Assembly: GCF_010211745.1 (NCBI RefSeq) | Contig: NZ_PDWQ01000002.1 | Coordinates: forward strand, 434,001-498,000 | Reading direction: 5' to 3' | DNA: 64,000 bases | Source of the DNA: Pseudoxanthomonas kalamensis DSM 18571 | GTDB lineage: Bacteria > Pseudomonadota > Gammaproteobacteria > Xanthomonadales > Xanthomonadaceae | In this document: positions 9,432-17,599 of the stretch, piece by piece | Layout: the number at the start of each line of letters is the position of its first letter | Numbering within the stretch: the first letter of the stretch is position 1 | Position numbers and translations under genes: made by a program | Notes under the pieces: generated by a model | Databases searched by the model: none | Told to the model about the DNA's origin: nothing | Seen by the model: the letters and a program-made list of their open reading frames with translations, nothing else

Positions 9432-9455
9432 CCCGGCAGCTCGAAAGCTGCCGGG
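9432..9455 (-). terminator. Rho-independent terminator, mainly for the phasin gene
   Basis: A perfect 10-bp stem (CCCGGCAGCT / AGCTGCCGGG) with a CGAA tetraloop. On the minus strand it is followed by seven consecutive T (complement of the A run at 9425-9431), ideal for ending phasin transcription. On the plus strand it is followed by CGGTTTG, so it may also weakly stop bioD transcription. The two genes converge here. Confidence 0.88.
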
Positions 9456-9518
9456 CGGTTTGCGCGGAGGGAGGGGAACCGCGCAAGTTTGCTGCGACCG
9501 GACGGCCGCGCCGATGGC

Positions 9519-9911
9519 TCAGCGCTTGGTCGTCTTGGTGGCCTTGGCCATCGTGGCCTGCATCTTGTCGGTGGCGCTCTCGAACTGGCTCTTGACCAGC
9601 TGACCCAGCGCTTCGCCGGTCTTCAGGTTCAGGCCGAACACTTCCTGGCCAGCGGCGACCAGACGCTCGGTGTTGTCCTTGGCGATCTGCATGCCCTTCG
9701 GCCACAGGACCTTGTAGGCGTCGAGATCGCGCGCCTCGGCGACTTCGCCGAAGTAGCTGGTGGCGGCGTCCATGTTCTTCTCGAGGGTCTTCAGCTGCAC
9801 GCCGAAAACCGTTTCGGCGTTTTCCAGCGCCAGACGGTTGGCGCGGGCCGCAGCCGCGGCGAACTGGTGGGTGAAAGCGGTGAAAGCGGAATTGTCGAAC
9901 TGGGCGGACAT
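9519..9911 (-). CDS. Phasin family protein
   Basis: A 130-residue helical, Ala-rich protein with the Phasin_2 pattern: LALENAETVFGVQLKTLEKN, ATSYFGEVAEARDLDAY and GQEVFGLNLKTGEALGQL. The C-terminus is short and basic (KATKTTKR). Phasins coat polyhydroxyalkanoate granules; no PHA synthase gene is in the window, so the partner lies elsewhere. The gene has its own terminator (9432-9455) and a pair of palindromic sites about 30-75 bp upstream. Function is by family; the granule role here is inferred. Confidence 0.88.
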   Translation of the reverse strand: MSAQFDNSAFTAFTHQFAAAAARANRLALENAETVFGVQLKTLEKNMDAATSYFGEVAEARDLDAYKVLWPKGMQIAKDNTERLVAAGQEVFGLNLKTGEALGQLVKSQFESATDKMQATMAKATKTTKR

Positions 9912-9942
9912 GGCGTGCTCCTTGAAAGGGTGATGCCGTTGT

Positions 9943-9984
9943 TGTTGCAGTGCAACATACGGGCTTTCATGTTGCAGTGCAATA
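9943..9984 (-). promoter_or_regulatory. Tandem palindromic operator upstream of the phasin gene (PhaR-like)
   Basis: Two 15-bp palindromes with centres 27 bp apart. TGTTGCAGTGCAACA at 9943-9957 is a perfect 7+1+7 inverted repeat. TGTTGCAGTGCAATA at 9970-9984 differs at one base. They lie just before the phasin start. TGC/GCA-rich palindromes of this kind are known operators of the PHA-responsive repressor PhaR in other proteobacteria, so repression relieved by PHA granules is the likely meaning. The repressor gene is not in the window. Confidence 0.65.
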
Positions 9985-10060
9985 TCCGCCGTACGGATTT
10001 CCGACGAACGGTCAGTTCCCGTTCAAGATCAAACGCTTGTATGACCGGCTGGGCCGGGTC

Positions 10061-10414
10061 TCAACCCCGGTAGCGGCAGCCGGCGGTACAGGTTTCGTGC
10101 ACCACCACCTCGCTCAGCCCCGGCAGCGCTGGCCGCAACCGGTCCCAGACCCAGACCGCCAGCCGCTCGCTGGTCGGGTTGTCCAGGCCTTCGATGTCGT
10201 TGAGGTAGTGGTGGTCGAGCCGTGCGTACAACGGCGCGAAGGCCGCCTTGATGTCGGCGTAGTCCATCACCCAACCGGTCTGCGGGTCGATCTCGCCGGA
10301 TACGTGCACTTCGATCCGGAACGAATGACCGTGCAGGCGCGCGCACTTGTGCCCTTCCGGCACGTTCGGCAGCCGGTGCGCGGCTTCGATGCTGAAAACC
10401 TTGTAGATGTCCAT
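10061..10414 (-). CDS. queD: 6-carboxy-5,6,7,8-tetrahydropterin synthase QueD
   Basis: A 117-residue protein. [22 protein letters not shown] holds zinc-binding histidines and the catalytic Cys; [17 protein letters not shown] and [13 protein letters not shown] are the other signatures (each seen in frame). It converts dihydroneopterin triphosphate to 6-carboxytetrahydropterin for queuosine. The start at 10414 ([14 protein letters not shown]) aligns with the family; longer upstream readings in this frame are low-complexity Arg/Gly and belong to the antisense of rbsK. No other que genes are adjacent. Confidence 0.93.
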   Translation of the reverse strand: MDIYKVFSIEAAHRLPNVPEGHKCARLHGHSFRIEVHVSGEIDPQTGWVMDYADIKAAFAPLYARLDHHYLNDIEGLDNPTSERLAVWVWDRLRPALPGLSEVVVHETCTAGCRYRG

Positions 10415-10458
10415 GCCGGCTATTGTCGGGCCGGCACCGGCATGCCGCAATGCGGCAA

Positions 10459-11412
10459 TCAAAGTCCGCAGTGGGCGGCCAGGGCGTCCGGCGCGGCGGC
10501 GTGCGGAGAAGACCGCAGGAAGCCATCGACTTCGCCAGCCACGGGAATGCTGCTCTGCGCGCCAAGGCGGGTGCAGGCCAGCGCCGCCGCCGCCGCCGCC
10601 CGCCGCAGCGCCTGTGGCCAGTCGCCACCACCGGCCAGCGCCGCCACCAGCACGCCGCAGAAGGTGTCGCCGGCGCCGGTGGTATCGACCGCCTCGACCG
10701 CGAAACCGGGCTGCAGCAGGAAGTCTTCGCCAACCCGCGCGCAACTGCCGCACGCGCCCAGGGTGACCGCCACGGCCGGTACCGGGAGACGCCGCAAGGC
10801 GTCGGCGATGCTGCCTTGCGCGCCGGCGATCGCGGCCAGCTCGCCTTCGTTGACGATCAGCAGGTCGAGCGTGGCCAGCAACCCTTCTTCCAGGGCCTGC
10901 GCCGGCGCGGCGTTCAGCGCCACCCGCACGCCCTGTTCCCGCGCGGCCTGCGCATAGGCAGCCACCGTCTCGACCGGGGTTTCCAGTTGCAGCAGCAGCC
11001 AGTCGGCGCCGGTCAGCGGCGGCAGATCGGTCGGTGCCAGTCGCGCATTGGCGCCCGGGGCCACGGTGATCGCGTTCTCGGCGTTGTCGGCCAGACAGAT
11101 GAAGGCGGTACCGGTGGCGCAATCCGGGCAGCGCACCACGTCCAGCCCGACCCCGGCCTCGCGCAGCGAACGCTCCAGCGGCACCGCGAAATCATCCTCA
11201 CCCAGCGCCAGCAACATGCGGGTTTCGGCCGCGCCGGCGCGGGCGCAAGCCACCGCCTGGTTGGCGCCCTTGCCGCCGGGGAAGGTGGCGAAATCGCGGC
11301 CCAGCACCGTTTCGCCCGGCGCCGGCACATGGTCGGCGCGGACGACGAAATCCAGATTGGCCGAACCGGCAATCCATACCCGGCCGCTCGCGCCCAGTGC
11401 GTCGTGACTCAT
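10459..11412 (-). CDS. rbsK: Ribokinase (PfkB family)
   Basis: A 317-residue sugar kinase. The N-terminal [20 protein letters not shown] and [17 protein letters not shown] are ribokinase signatures; the C-terminal [11 protein letters not shown] holds the catalytic base Asp249. It phosphorylates D-ribose at O5. No ribose transporter or rbsR is adjacent, so it may serve internal ribose salvage. Other PfkB sugars cannot be excluded, but the GGKGANQA motif favours ribose. It follows the 161-residue exported protein by 18 bp and may share its transcript. Confidence 0.88.
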   Translation of the reverse strand: MSHDALGASGRVWIAGSANLDFVVRADHVPAPGETVLGRDFATFPGGKGANQAVACARAGAAETRMLLALGEDDFAVPLERSLREAGVGLDVVRCPDCATGTAFICLADNAENAITVAPGANARLAPTDLPPLTGADWLLLQLETPVETVAAYAQAAREQGVRVALNAAPAQALEEGLLATLDLLIVNEGELAAIAGAQGSIADALRRLPVPAVAVTLGACGSCARVGEDFLLQPGFAVEAVDTTGAGDTFCGVLVAALAGGGDWPQALRRAAAAAALACTRLGAQSSIPVAGEVDGFLRSSPHAAAPDALAAHCGL

Positions 11413-11430
11413 TCCGCCCTCTCCATCGTT

Positions 11431-11916
11431 TCAATCCGGCAAGGGCCGCGCCCAGTGCGTGTAGCTGGCTTCGATCGAGGCCCGCACCGCACGCAACTCG
11501 CGCTTGCCCGCCGGCGGTTGCAGCCCGGCCAGCACGTCCTTCCAGCCGGCTTCGCTCGCTTGTGCCCAGGCCCGCACCAGCGCGCGGCAGGGTTGGGCGG
11601 TCGCCTTCGCCAGCATGCAGGCGAAGTAGATATCGCCGGCCTGCCAGTGCTGCTCGTCGAGCAAGGCCTGCACATAGTCGCGCGGCACCTCGCCATAGCG
11701 CGACACTTCGTCGACGAAGCTGTCCGGATAGCGCGTCGCGTAGACATCGATGTCGCGCAGGTGGCGGTCGATCCAGGCATCGCCGGTCACCGGCTGGTAC
11801 GCCGGCGCTTCGCTACCCGCTTCCACCACCAGTGCGGACTGGGCCAGGGCATTGCCGCCGCAGGCCAGGACAATCAGGCAGCAGATCCGGAACAGGCGGG
11901 CGCGACGCGGCAACAT
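11431..11916 (-). CDS. Hypothetical exported protein
   Basis: A 161-residue protein not recognised by family. It has a signal peptide (basic MLPRRARLF, hydrophobic core ICCLIVLACGGN, ALAQS cleavage site). The mature part is about 135 residues, rich in Trp, Tyr and Arg, with two cysteines (IYFACML and AQPCRAL) that could form a disulfide in the periplasm. It sits between the HAD hydrolase and ribokinase genes on the same strand. No function can be assigned. Confidence 0.75.
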   Translation of the reverse strand: MLPRRARLFRICCLIVLACGGNALAQSALVVEAGSEAPAYQPVTGDAWIDRHLRDIDVYATRYPDSFVDEVSRYGEVPRDYVQALLDEQHWQAGDIYFACMLAKATAQPCRALVRAWAQASEAGWKDVLAGLQPPAGKRELRAVRASIEASYTHWARPLPD

Positions 11917-11946
11917 GCGGGCATTCTGCCAGAAACCGCGCTCGCC

Positions 11947-12681
11947 TCAGCCGATCCCGGCCGCGCGCGCGGCCTGTTCGATCTCGGCCAGCGCCTGCGG
12001 CAATCCGGCCGCTGCATCCACTTCGCGCCAGCGCCCGGCGTCGGCGATTTCGTCGTGCTCGGCCTCGTGCGCCCAGGTCACCGGATACGGCAGGTACACA
12101 CCCCAGCCGCCCACCTGCAACACCGGCGCGATGTCCGAGCGCATCGAATTGCCGATCATCACGAAGCGCTCGGCCGGCACGTCCAGTTCGCGCAGCACGC
12201 GGCGATAGGTCGCCGGATCCTTCTCCGACACCACCTCGATGCGATGGAACAGGTCGGCCAGCCCGGACTGTTCGATCTTGGATTCCTGATGGAACAGATC
12301 GCCCTTGGTGATCAGCACGATCTCGTGTTCGGCGGCGACCGCCTCGACTGCGGCGCGGATGCCGTCGATCAGCTCGACCGGGTGCTGCAGCGTGGCGCGG
12401 CCGATCTCGATGATCCGGTGCAGGTCGCGCGCACTGATCCGCTCGCCGGTCAGCTCGATGGCCGCCTCGATCATCGACAGGGTCATGCCCTTGGCGCCGT
12501 AGCCGAAGATGCGCAGGTTGCGGCGCTCGGTTTCCAGCAGCCGCTCCAGCGTGCGCCGGTTGTCCAGGTCCAGGTAGGTGCCGAGGATGCCTTCGAACTC
12601 CAGTTCGGCGGCGCGGTAATAGTCCTCGCTCTTCCACAGCGTGTCGTCGCCATCGAATCCCACCCAGCGTATCGCGCGCAT
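11947..12681 (-). CDS. HAD-superfamily hydrolase
   Basis: A 244-residue HAD phosphatase. Motif I is GFDGDDTLW with Asp10 and Asp12, motif II is LITKGD, and motif IV is MIGNSMRSDIAPV. The cap segment between motif I and II is all-helical. The substrate is not predictable; members of this group (YjjG-like, COG1011) act on small phosphates. It is the first gene of a minus-strand run that continues with the exported protein, ribokinase and queD. Confidence 0.85.
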   Translation of the reverse strand: MRAIRWVGFDGDDTLWKSEDYYRAAELEFEGILGTYLDLDNRRTLERLLETERRNLRIFGYGAKGMTLSMIEAAIELTGERISARDLHRIIEIGRATLQHPVELIDGIRAAVEAVAAEHEIVLITKGDLFHQESKIEQSGLADLFHRIEVVSEKDPATYRRVLRELDVPAERFVMIGNSMRSDIAPVLQVGGWGVYLPYPVTWAHEAEHDEIADAGRWREVDAAAGLPQALAEIEQAARAAGIG

Positions 12682-12733
12682 CGCTCCGGCATCCTTCGTT
12701 CCCTGACCTCAAGATGATAAGCCCCGGAAAACG

Positions 12734-12764
12734 CACAGGAGCGATGCCCGGCATCGCCCCTGTG
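12734..12764 (-). terminator. Stem-loop terminator downstream of the EF-hand gene
   Basis: A long near-perfect hairpin: CACAGG then GCGATG, and CATCGC then CCTGTG, with one A/C mismatch inside the stem. On the minus strand it is followed by GCGTTTTCC. It lies 27 bp after the EF-hand stop and before the HAD gene start, so it separates these two transcription units. Confidence 0.7.
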
Positions 12765-12791
12765 GCGGAAATCGCCCGGCGGGCGAAACGA

Positions 12792-13112
12792 TTACTCCTT
12801 GGCCGGGTAATTCTTGCCGACGAATCCGCGGTACTCCTCCGGCGTCAGCTTGCCGTCGGCGTCGGCATCGGCGCGCTCGAACACCTGCGCCAGACCCGGG
12901 CTGGCCGCGGCCTCTTCGCGGGTGATGCTGCCGTCGCTGTCGGCATCGATCTGGGCCCAATCCATCTGCGAATCCGTCGCGGCTTCCGGCGTCGCCTGCG
13001 CCTCCTGCACGGTGGCGTCCTGTGCCTGCTGCGCTTCCTGGGCGAACGCGGCCGGCACGGCCAGGGCCAGCACGGCAGCAATGGCGATCGGGTAACGATA
13101 CTTGTGAATCAT
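12792..13112 (-). CDS. Exported EF-hand calcium-binding protein
   Basis: A 106-residue protein with a signal peptide (MIHKYRYPIAIAAVLALAV, cleavage near AFAQEA). Two EF-hand loops follow: DADSDGSITREE and DADADGKLTPEE, both with the acidic positions expected for Ca2+ binding. The linker is Gln/Ala/Thr-rich. Small exported EF-hand proteins of this kind are common in Xanthomonadaceae; their role is unknown. The start at 13112 has a strong GAGGAGCAGACC ribosome site, better than the in-frame ATG 45 bp upstream. Confidence 0.85.
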   Translation of the reverse strand: MIHKYRYPIAIAAVLALAVPAAFAQEAQQAQDATVQEAQATPEAATDSQMDWAQIDADSDGSITREEAAASPGLAQVFERADADADGKLTPEEYRGFVGKNYPAKE

Positions 13113-13209
13113 GGTCTGCTCCTCGGTAGGGAAGGCGTGCCTAGTGCACGTCGCCACGTTGACGTCAGCCGAATGAACCGCGATTGCGTGCCGAACTGAA
13201 TCTCCACGC

Positions 13210-13258
13210 GCGCTTAACCACGTCGTTCCGCATTGCGACTACCAACATCGTTAAGCGC
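13210..13258. repeat. 9-bp perfect inverted repeat upstream of the EF-hand gene
   Basis: GCGCTTAAC at 13210-13218 is repeated in reverse orientation as GTTAAGCGC at 13250-13258, with a 31-bp spacer (centre-to-centre distance 40 bp, close to four helical turns). It lies 98-146 bp upstream of the EF-hand start in a gene-free stretch. It could be a pair of regulator half-sites or a large-loop hairpin. Confidence 0.5.
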
Positions 13259-13308
13259 CGGTGGCGACGGCGTGACGGCATGCCCCACAACCAGCCTGAA
13301 GCGTGATT

Positions 13309-13710
13309 TCAGTCGCGATTCGCGCCGCTTTCGCCGACTTCACCCACGCTTGATTCGTCCGAATGCCGGTTGAACGCCGCGTATCCGATCGCCACCCCGG
13401 ACAGGGCGCCGACCACTTCGCACAGCACGCGCGCGCCAAGCGAATCGGCATCGTGGATGCTGGCCAGGGCCAGTCGCGCGTACAGCGGCGATTCCAGCCG
13501 GGTGAATCCCAGGTAGAACAGGTTCCAGGCGTCCAGTCCGGCGCCGACCACCAGCGCACTGACGCAGGCCCAGCCGATGGCGCGACCGGCGCTCCAGCCG
13601 AAGCGCATAGCCAACCAACGCCAGACGGCGTAAGCGACCATGCCCAGCAGCAGCGCGATCAGGCCGGCCTCGACCACACCGAGGAAACCGAAATGCAAGG
13701 GCAGGTTCAT
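13309..13710 (-). CDS. Hypothetical membrane protein
   Basis: A 133-residue protein not recognised by family. Three hydrophobic stretches are visible: about 8-30 (VVEAGLIALLLGMVAYAVW), 44-70 (AIGWACVSALVVGAGLDAW) and 94-112 (VLCEVVGALSGVAIGYAAF). The C-terminal 20 residues are polar and acidic. It lies 12 bp downstream of the DUF4920 gene and is probably co-transcribed with it. Confidence 0.65.
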   Translation of the reverse strand: MNLPLHFGFLGVVEAGLIALLLGMVAYAVWRWLAMRFGWSAGRAIGWACVSALVVGAGLDAWNLFYLGFTRLESPLYARLALASIHDADSLGARVLCEVVGALSGVAIGYAAFNRHSDESSVGEVGESGANRD

Positions 13711-13722
13711 CGCTCCGGCCGC

Positions 13723-14184
13723 TCAGCCGGCCGGCTCGATTTCGACCCCATCGGCGACGATGCGGTATTCCACCGGCGAAACCTCGAGCTTGCCGCCGCC
13801 GTCTTCGCGCAGGTGCTCGATCTGCTCCGCGGTGAGCTCGCGGCGCGAGAGCACGCCATGGACCCGGGCCAGGCCGGCGCTGTCCTTGGGGATGACGAAG
13901 GCATGGTCCTTGAACTGCACGCGCGCGGACTGGCCGTCGTCTTCCAGCACCATCCAGCAACCTTCGGCCTGGCAGACCTGAGCAATGCGGCCGCTGTACT
14001 GCTGCGGCTTGCCGGCATACCGCTCGTATTCCGCCACGGCCTGCGCCACCGGCACCGCGACGGCGGCCGGCACGGGCTGACCGTAGGATTCGGCAGCGGC
14101 GGCCTGCGTCGCCAGGGCCAGCAGGCCGGCGGCGACCAGGGCCATTGGGTTCATCACAGTCGGACGCATCACGCTCGGGTGCAT
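13723..14184 (-). CDS. Exported DUF4920-type protein
   Basis: A 153-residue protein with a signal peptide ending near ATQAAAAES. The mature domain matches the DUF4920 pattern: a bridging YSGRIAQVCQAEGCWMVLED with two cysteines, FKDHAFVIPKDSAG, and RVHGVLSRRELTAEQIEHL. The family binds neither a known ligand nor has a known activity. The start at 14184 (MHPSVMRPT) has GGAATC upstream; ATG 14169 or 14157 would also leave a usable signal peptide. The small membrane protein follows. Confidence 0.75.
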   Translation of the reverse strand: MHPSVMRPTVMNPMALVAAGLLALATQAAAAESYGQPVPAAVAVPVAQAVAEYERYAGKPQQYSGRIAQVCQAEGCWMVLEDDGQSARVQFKDHAFVIPKDSAGLARVHGVLSRRELTAEQIEHLREDGGGKLEVSPVEYRIVADGVEIEPAG

Positions 14185-14433
14185 CGAATCGATTCCTGAC
14201 AAAACGGTGGCTACAAGATACCTGCCGAACCGGGCTGATGCAGCGGCGGCATTGCGGTCCGGGGCAAGCGCCCCGTCACCGCCGAAATTTATCCCGAATC
14301 GGACAAACCCGGATTTCCCCGGCAATAGCCCGCATACGAATACATGACGCACTGCGTGAATCCGCACGGGGTACCGGGGCAAAAAGTGACCCTGAAGGTC
14401 GCCGGATCGGGTATTTTGGACGCGCTAGGGACA

Positions 14434-14449
14434 TGGCATGGAGCTTGCG
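14434..14449 (+). promoter_or_regulatory. Sigma-54 (RpoN) -24/-12 promoter candidate
   Basis: TGGCATGGAGCTTGCG matches the TGGCAC-N5-TTGCA consensus at all but two positions. The invariant GG (-24) and GC (-12) are spaced exactly right. The expected transcription start is near 14459, 24 bp before the ATG of the Mrr-like membrane protein gene. The bound activator is unknown. Confidence 0.55.
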
Positions 14450-14482
14450 TAGGTCCCCTCAACGTATTCCGGACCTCACCGC

Positions 14483-15148
14483 ATGGAGCACCAACCCGAG
14501 ACGCCACGGCCTGGCCAGCGTCCACGTCGTCCCGATCTGATCGCACGCCGCCCGCTGGAGCTGGCGCTGGCCGACTATTACCGCGGCCAGGGTTACGCGG
14601 TCACGCGCCTGGAAAGCGATGGATCCAGCCGCGACTTCGACGGCTTCGACCTGTTGCTGAAGCTGGACGAACGATTCATCGTGCTGGCGTGCCGCCATGA
14701 TCCGCTGCATCCGGTGACGCAGCACACGATCCTGGGCCTGTACGCGCGCCTGCCGCGGCTAGGCGCCAGCGACCTGATCGTGGTGACGACCGGCCAGTTC
14801 ACCGTCAGCGCGCGCGAAGCCGCTGATCACTACCCCAACCTGCAGCTGGTCGACGGTCGCCTGTTGCGCATCCTGCTCGGCGAAGAGCGGCTGGATACGC
14901 TGCACCGCGATCTGGAACTGGCGCGGCAGGTCTCCGAATCGAACCGCGCGACCGACACGAAACCCAAACCGCGACCAGCCCTTGCCCTGTGCGAACCACA
15001 GCAGGGCCGGTTGCCTCGCGCCTGCCTGGCACTCGCTTCGCTGGCATTGCTGTCGGCCGTGGTCCTGCTCGGCTGGATGTTCTCGTCGCATTCGGGCGAC
15101 AAACCTGCGGCCAAGGCCGACGATCCGGTCGAACAGTCGCCGCCCTGA
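14483..15148 (+). CDS. Mrr-like (restriction-endonuclease-fold) protein with C-terminal membrane anchor
   Basis: A 221-residue protein. Residues about 24-150 follow the Mrr-type PD-(D/E)XK layout: ALADYYRGQGYAV, FDGFDLLLK with Asp56, then a beta strand, LIVVTTGQFTVSAREAA and LVDGRLLRILLG. The usual Q-x-K after the aspartate is replaced by CRH (70-72), so cleavage activity is doubtful. Residues about 179-200 form one membrane helix followed by a short polar tail. A membrane-tethered, probably inactive DNA-binding or sensor domain is a reasonable reading. A sigma-54 element lies just upstream. Confidence 0.7.
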   Translation: MEHQPETPRPGQRPRRPDLIARRPLELALADYYRGQGYAVTRLESDGSSRDFDGFDLLLKLDERFIVLACRHDPLHPVTQHTILGLYARLPRLGASDLIVVTTGQFTVSAREAADHYPNLQLVDGRLLRILLGEERLDTLHRDLELARQVSESNRATDTKPKPRPALALCEPQQGRLPRACLALASLALLSAVVLLGWMFSSHSGDKPAAKADDPVEQSPP

Positions 15149-15176
15149 TCGACGAAGTCGAGCGTTCGCGCAGACG

Positions 15177-15383
15177 CTATTCGCGCACGGCGGTGATGTA
15201 GGCGCCGGTATCGATGACCTGGAACGTGTCGGTATCCACGCGGCGGACCCAGCTGCCGTTCCGTAACCGATAGACCGGCGCGTTGTCGCGACGCGCGCCG
15301 CTGGTGATCTGCGAGGTTGCGATCTTTTCAACGCGATGCAGGTTGCCTGCCTCGTCGCGTGCCAGGAAATGCGGGTTGTCCAT
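15177..15383 (-). CDS. Small hypothetical protein
   Basis: A 68-residue protein with a good ribosome site (GGGAGGACGCCAC before ATG 15383). The sequence starts MDNPHFLARDEAGNLHRVEK and ends YRLRNGSWVRRVDTDTFQ then IDTGAYITAVRE. It is soluble, beta-rich and has no signal peptide. I do not recognise a family. It converges on the Mrr-like gene with a 28-bp gap. Confidence 0.65.
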   Translation of the reverse strand: MDNPHFLARDEAGNLHRVEKIATSQITSGARRDNAPVYRLRNGSWVRRVDTDTFQVIDTGAYITAVRE

Positions 15384-15566
15384 GTGGCGTCCTCCCGTTC
15401 AACCGTTTTCGTCAGTCTAGGACAAGGCCACGACGGAAAGGTTTGTTTTGCGTGATTGCGGCATCGAACGATGCCTGAACTCCCCCGCAGCACCATCAAG
15501 CAGCCAGGAAAGGTTCGTAAGGTATTCCCGGCCCGCGTGAAAACGTGGCCCCGCCGCCGGCCGCGG

Positions 15567-16523
15567 TCAGAAATTCACGCCCGCGCTGATCATCAGCGGC
15601 GACCCCTCGAAACGGTTCTTGACGCTGAACTCCTTCACGTAGCGCAACGACAGGCTGACGCTGTCGCCGTCTTCCCAGGTCTTGCTGAAAGTGACGATCG
15701 GGCCGACGCCCAGCGAGCTGCCCTTGAAACCGTTCAAGGCGTCGGCCAGCGCACCTTCGTCGTCCTCGATCTGCTGGATGTAGCCGGCCGCCAGACCCCC
15801 GCCCCAGCCCGAAGGCGTGCGCAGGATGGCCAGGCCTTCCAGTCGTCCGACCATGCCGTTGCCGTAGCCGGTATCGTCGTTGTCGCTGTACCAGTCCACC
15901 GCCGCGCTGGCGCTCAGCTCCAGCCCGCCCTGCAGGTACAGCTTGGTGAAGCCGACGGTCGGCGAGACCGTCCATACGTTCAGACCCTCGTTGGCCAGTC
16001 GGTCGGTCGAATAATTTGCCGTCGGCGCATAGACGTAGGCGGCGAACGACCAGTGCGTCATCGGGTCGACGTGGTAGCTGGCGATCACCGGGGCGAAGAA
16101 CAGGTCGAACTGGCCCGAGGCGCTCTGCTGCACGCTGCGGGTGCCACCGAGCGCGGACACCGAGGCGGTGACGTCGTTGCCGATGTACGGCAGGGTCACC
16201 ATCGAGGCGAAATTCCACTTCTGCCCCCGGGTCGGCCAGATGTACACGCCGGTGGCGCTGAACAGGTCGACGTCCGCCTCCAAGCCGAAGGCGATCTGCC
16301 CGGCCAGCGGCACTTCGCGGCCGGCGCCGATCTCGCCGCTGTAGTGCACATAACCCAGCGACCACTGCATGCCCGGATCGGGCGGGATCAGGCCGGTGAA
16401 CGGCTGGATCTGCATTGCCGTGATCGGGCGGCCCAAGGCACCCTCGGTCGCCTGCACATCGGTCATGAATCCCAGACCGGCCATGACCAGTCCCGTCGCC
16501 AGCAGTGCACTACGCAAGTTCAT
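15567..16523 (-). CDS. Outer-membrane channel of the SphA / phenol-degradation MetA family
   Basis: A 318-residue protein. A signal peptide covers about 1-27 (MNLRSALLATGLVMAGLGF then VQATEG). The rest alternates short aromatic-rich beta strands and ends in Phe (SAGVNF), as outer-membrane barrels do. Blocks such as FAPVIASYHVDPMTHWSFAA and VWTVSPTVGFTKLY fit the Phenol_MetA_deg family, whose members transport hydrophobic compounds or are simply co-encoded with aromatic degradation. The start at 16523 has GGAGATTTTC upstream. Unlike its relative at 23535 it is in host-like high-GC DNA. Confidence 0.75.
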   Translation of the reverse strand: MNLRSALLATGLVMAGLGFMTDVQATEGALGRPITAMQIQPFTGLIPPDPGMQWSLGYVHYSGEIGAGREVPLAGQIAFGLEADVDLFSATGVYIWPTRGQKWNFASMVTLPYIGNDVTASVSALGGTRSVQQSASGQFDLFFAPVIASYHVDPMTHWSFAAYVYAPTANYSTDRLANEGLNVWTVSPTVGFTKLYLQGGLELSASAAVDWYSDNDDTGYGNGMVGRLEGLAILRTPSGWGGGLAAGYIQQIEDDEGALADALNGFKGSSLGVGPIVTFSKTWEDGDSVSLSLRYVKEFSVKNRFEGSPLMISAGVNF

Positions 16524-16780
16524 GAAAATCTCCGGAAATTCTGGTGGCGGTGCTGCCTGTCGCCTTTGATCTTCGGGACGACAAGACATTGACACACAAG
16601 AGAAAAACGGCGCACCGGACATCGACATGCAGCTCGGGATGGCACCTGCCTGATGATCGCGGGACCCTTCGGTCACGGAAGGTAATTAATGTGAGAAAAC
16701 AACACTATCCCGTTCAGGACGATCCAGCCGATCATCCCCGCAGACGGATCGCGATAGTGGTGTGCCTGCCGTGTCCCGGC

Positions 16781-17599
16781 TCAGTTGCCGGGTTCGGCTT
16801 GCATGCGCATGCCACCGGGCGTGGTGGCCACCTCGAGCAGCGCCGCCGTTTCCGCATCGGGCTCGCCGGCAATATCGGCGGGACGGTATTTCATCTGGAA
16901 CGTGCTGATCGCCGCGCGCGTGGGCTCGTCGAGTTCGCCGCCGTCGGGCACGCGATAGCCGACTGCCGCCAGCTTCTGCTGAAACCAGGCCACCTCCGGC
17001 AACGGCTGTCCACGATAAAGCGCCAACCGCTCGGCAACCTGCGCCGGGTCCGGCCACGGGATGATGCCGGCCTCGGCCAGACGTTTCCACGGGAAAAGCG
17101 GACCCGGATCCTGCTTGCGCCCCGGCGCGATGTCGGCGTGCCCCAGCACGTGATCGGGGCGAATGCCGTGGCGGGCGACGATCTCCTTCACCAGCCGGAT
17201 CACGGTATCGATCTGCGCCGGCGGGTACGGCGCATAGACGCGTCCCTCCGGTGTGTTCACATAGCCGGGATTGACGATCTCGATCCCGATCGAGGACGCG
17301 TTCAGCTCCGCTGCGCCGGCCCAGTAGCTGCGGCCGGCGTGATAGGCCATCCGAGATTCGTCGACCAAGCGATAAACCCGCACCGGGTCGTCGCGCACCA
17401 GGTAGTGCGACGACACCCGGCCCTTCTCGGCCAGCAGGTACACCGACTCGTCGAAATCGGACACCGTGTAATGCAGGATCAGGTACTGCACGCGGTCGCC
17501 CTGCGCGACCGAGTCATAGCGGGTATCGACACGCACCGGCGCGGTCGAGCAGGCGCCAAGCGCCAGCACGAGCAGCAGGGCAAGCAGTGGATTGCGCAT
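16781..17599 (-). CDS. N-acetylmuramoyl-L-alanine amidase, lipoprotein (AmiD-like)
   Basis: A 272-residue protein. A lipoprotein signal ends in LALGACS (lipobox). The amidase_2 domain follows: YLILHYTVSDFDES with the first zinc His, SSHYLVRDDPVRVYRLVDES, and GHADIAPGRKQDPGPLFPW with the second His and the Asp ligand. The C-terminal 70 residues form a peptidoglycan-binding domain (WFQQKLAAVGYRVPDGGELD, STFQMKYRPADIAG). It is predicted to cut anhydro-muropeptides at the outer membrane for wall recycling. This is the last clearly host-like gene before the GC drop. Confidence 0.92.
   Translation of the reverse strand: MRNPLLALLLVLALGACSTAPVRVDTRYDSVAQGDRVQYLILHYTVSDFDESVYLLAEKGRVSSHYLVRDDPVRVYRLVDESRMAYHAGRSYWAGAAELNASSIGIEIVNPGYVNTPEGRVYAPYPPAQIDTVIRLVKEIVARHGIRPDHVLGHADIAPGRKQDPGPLFPWKRLAEAGIIPWPDPAQVAERLALYRGQPLPEVAWFQQKLAAVGYRVPDGGELDEPTRAAISTFQMKYRPADIAGEPDAETAALLEVATTPGGMRMQAEPGN

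Noticed and set aside
10423-12717. Long plus-strand open frame opposite rbsK, the exported protein and the HAD hydrolase
   Set aside because: Arg/Gln/His-rich shadow frame without a ribosome site or domain; the minus-strand genes have clear motifs.
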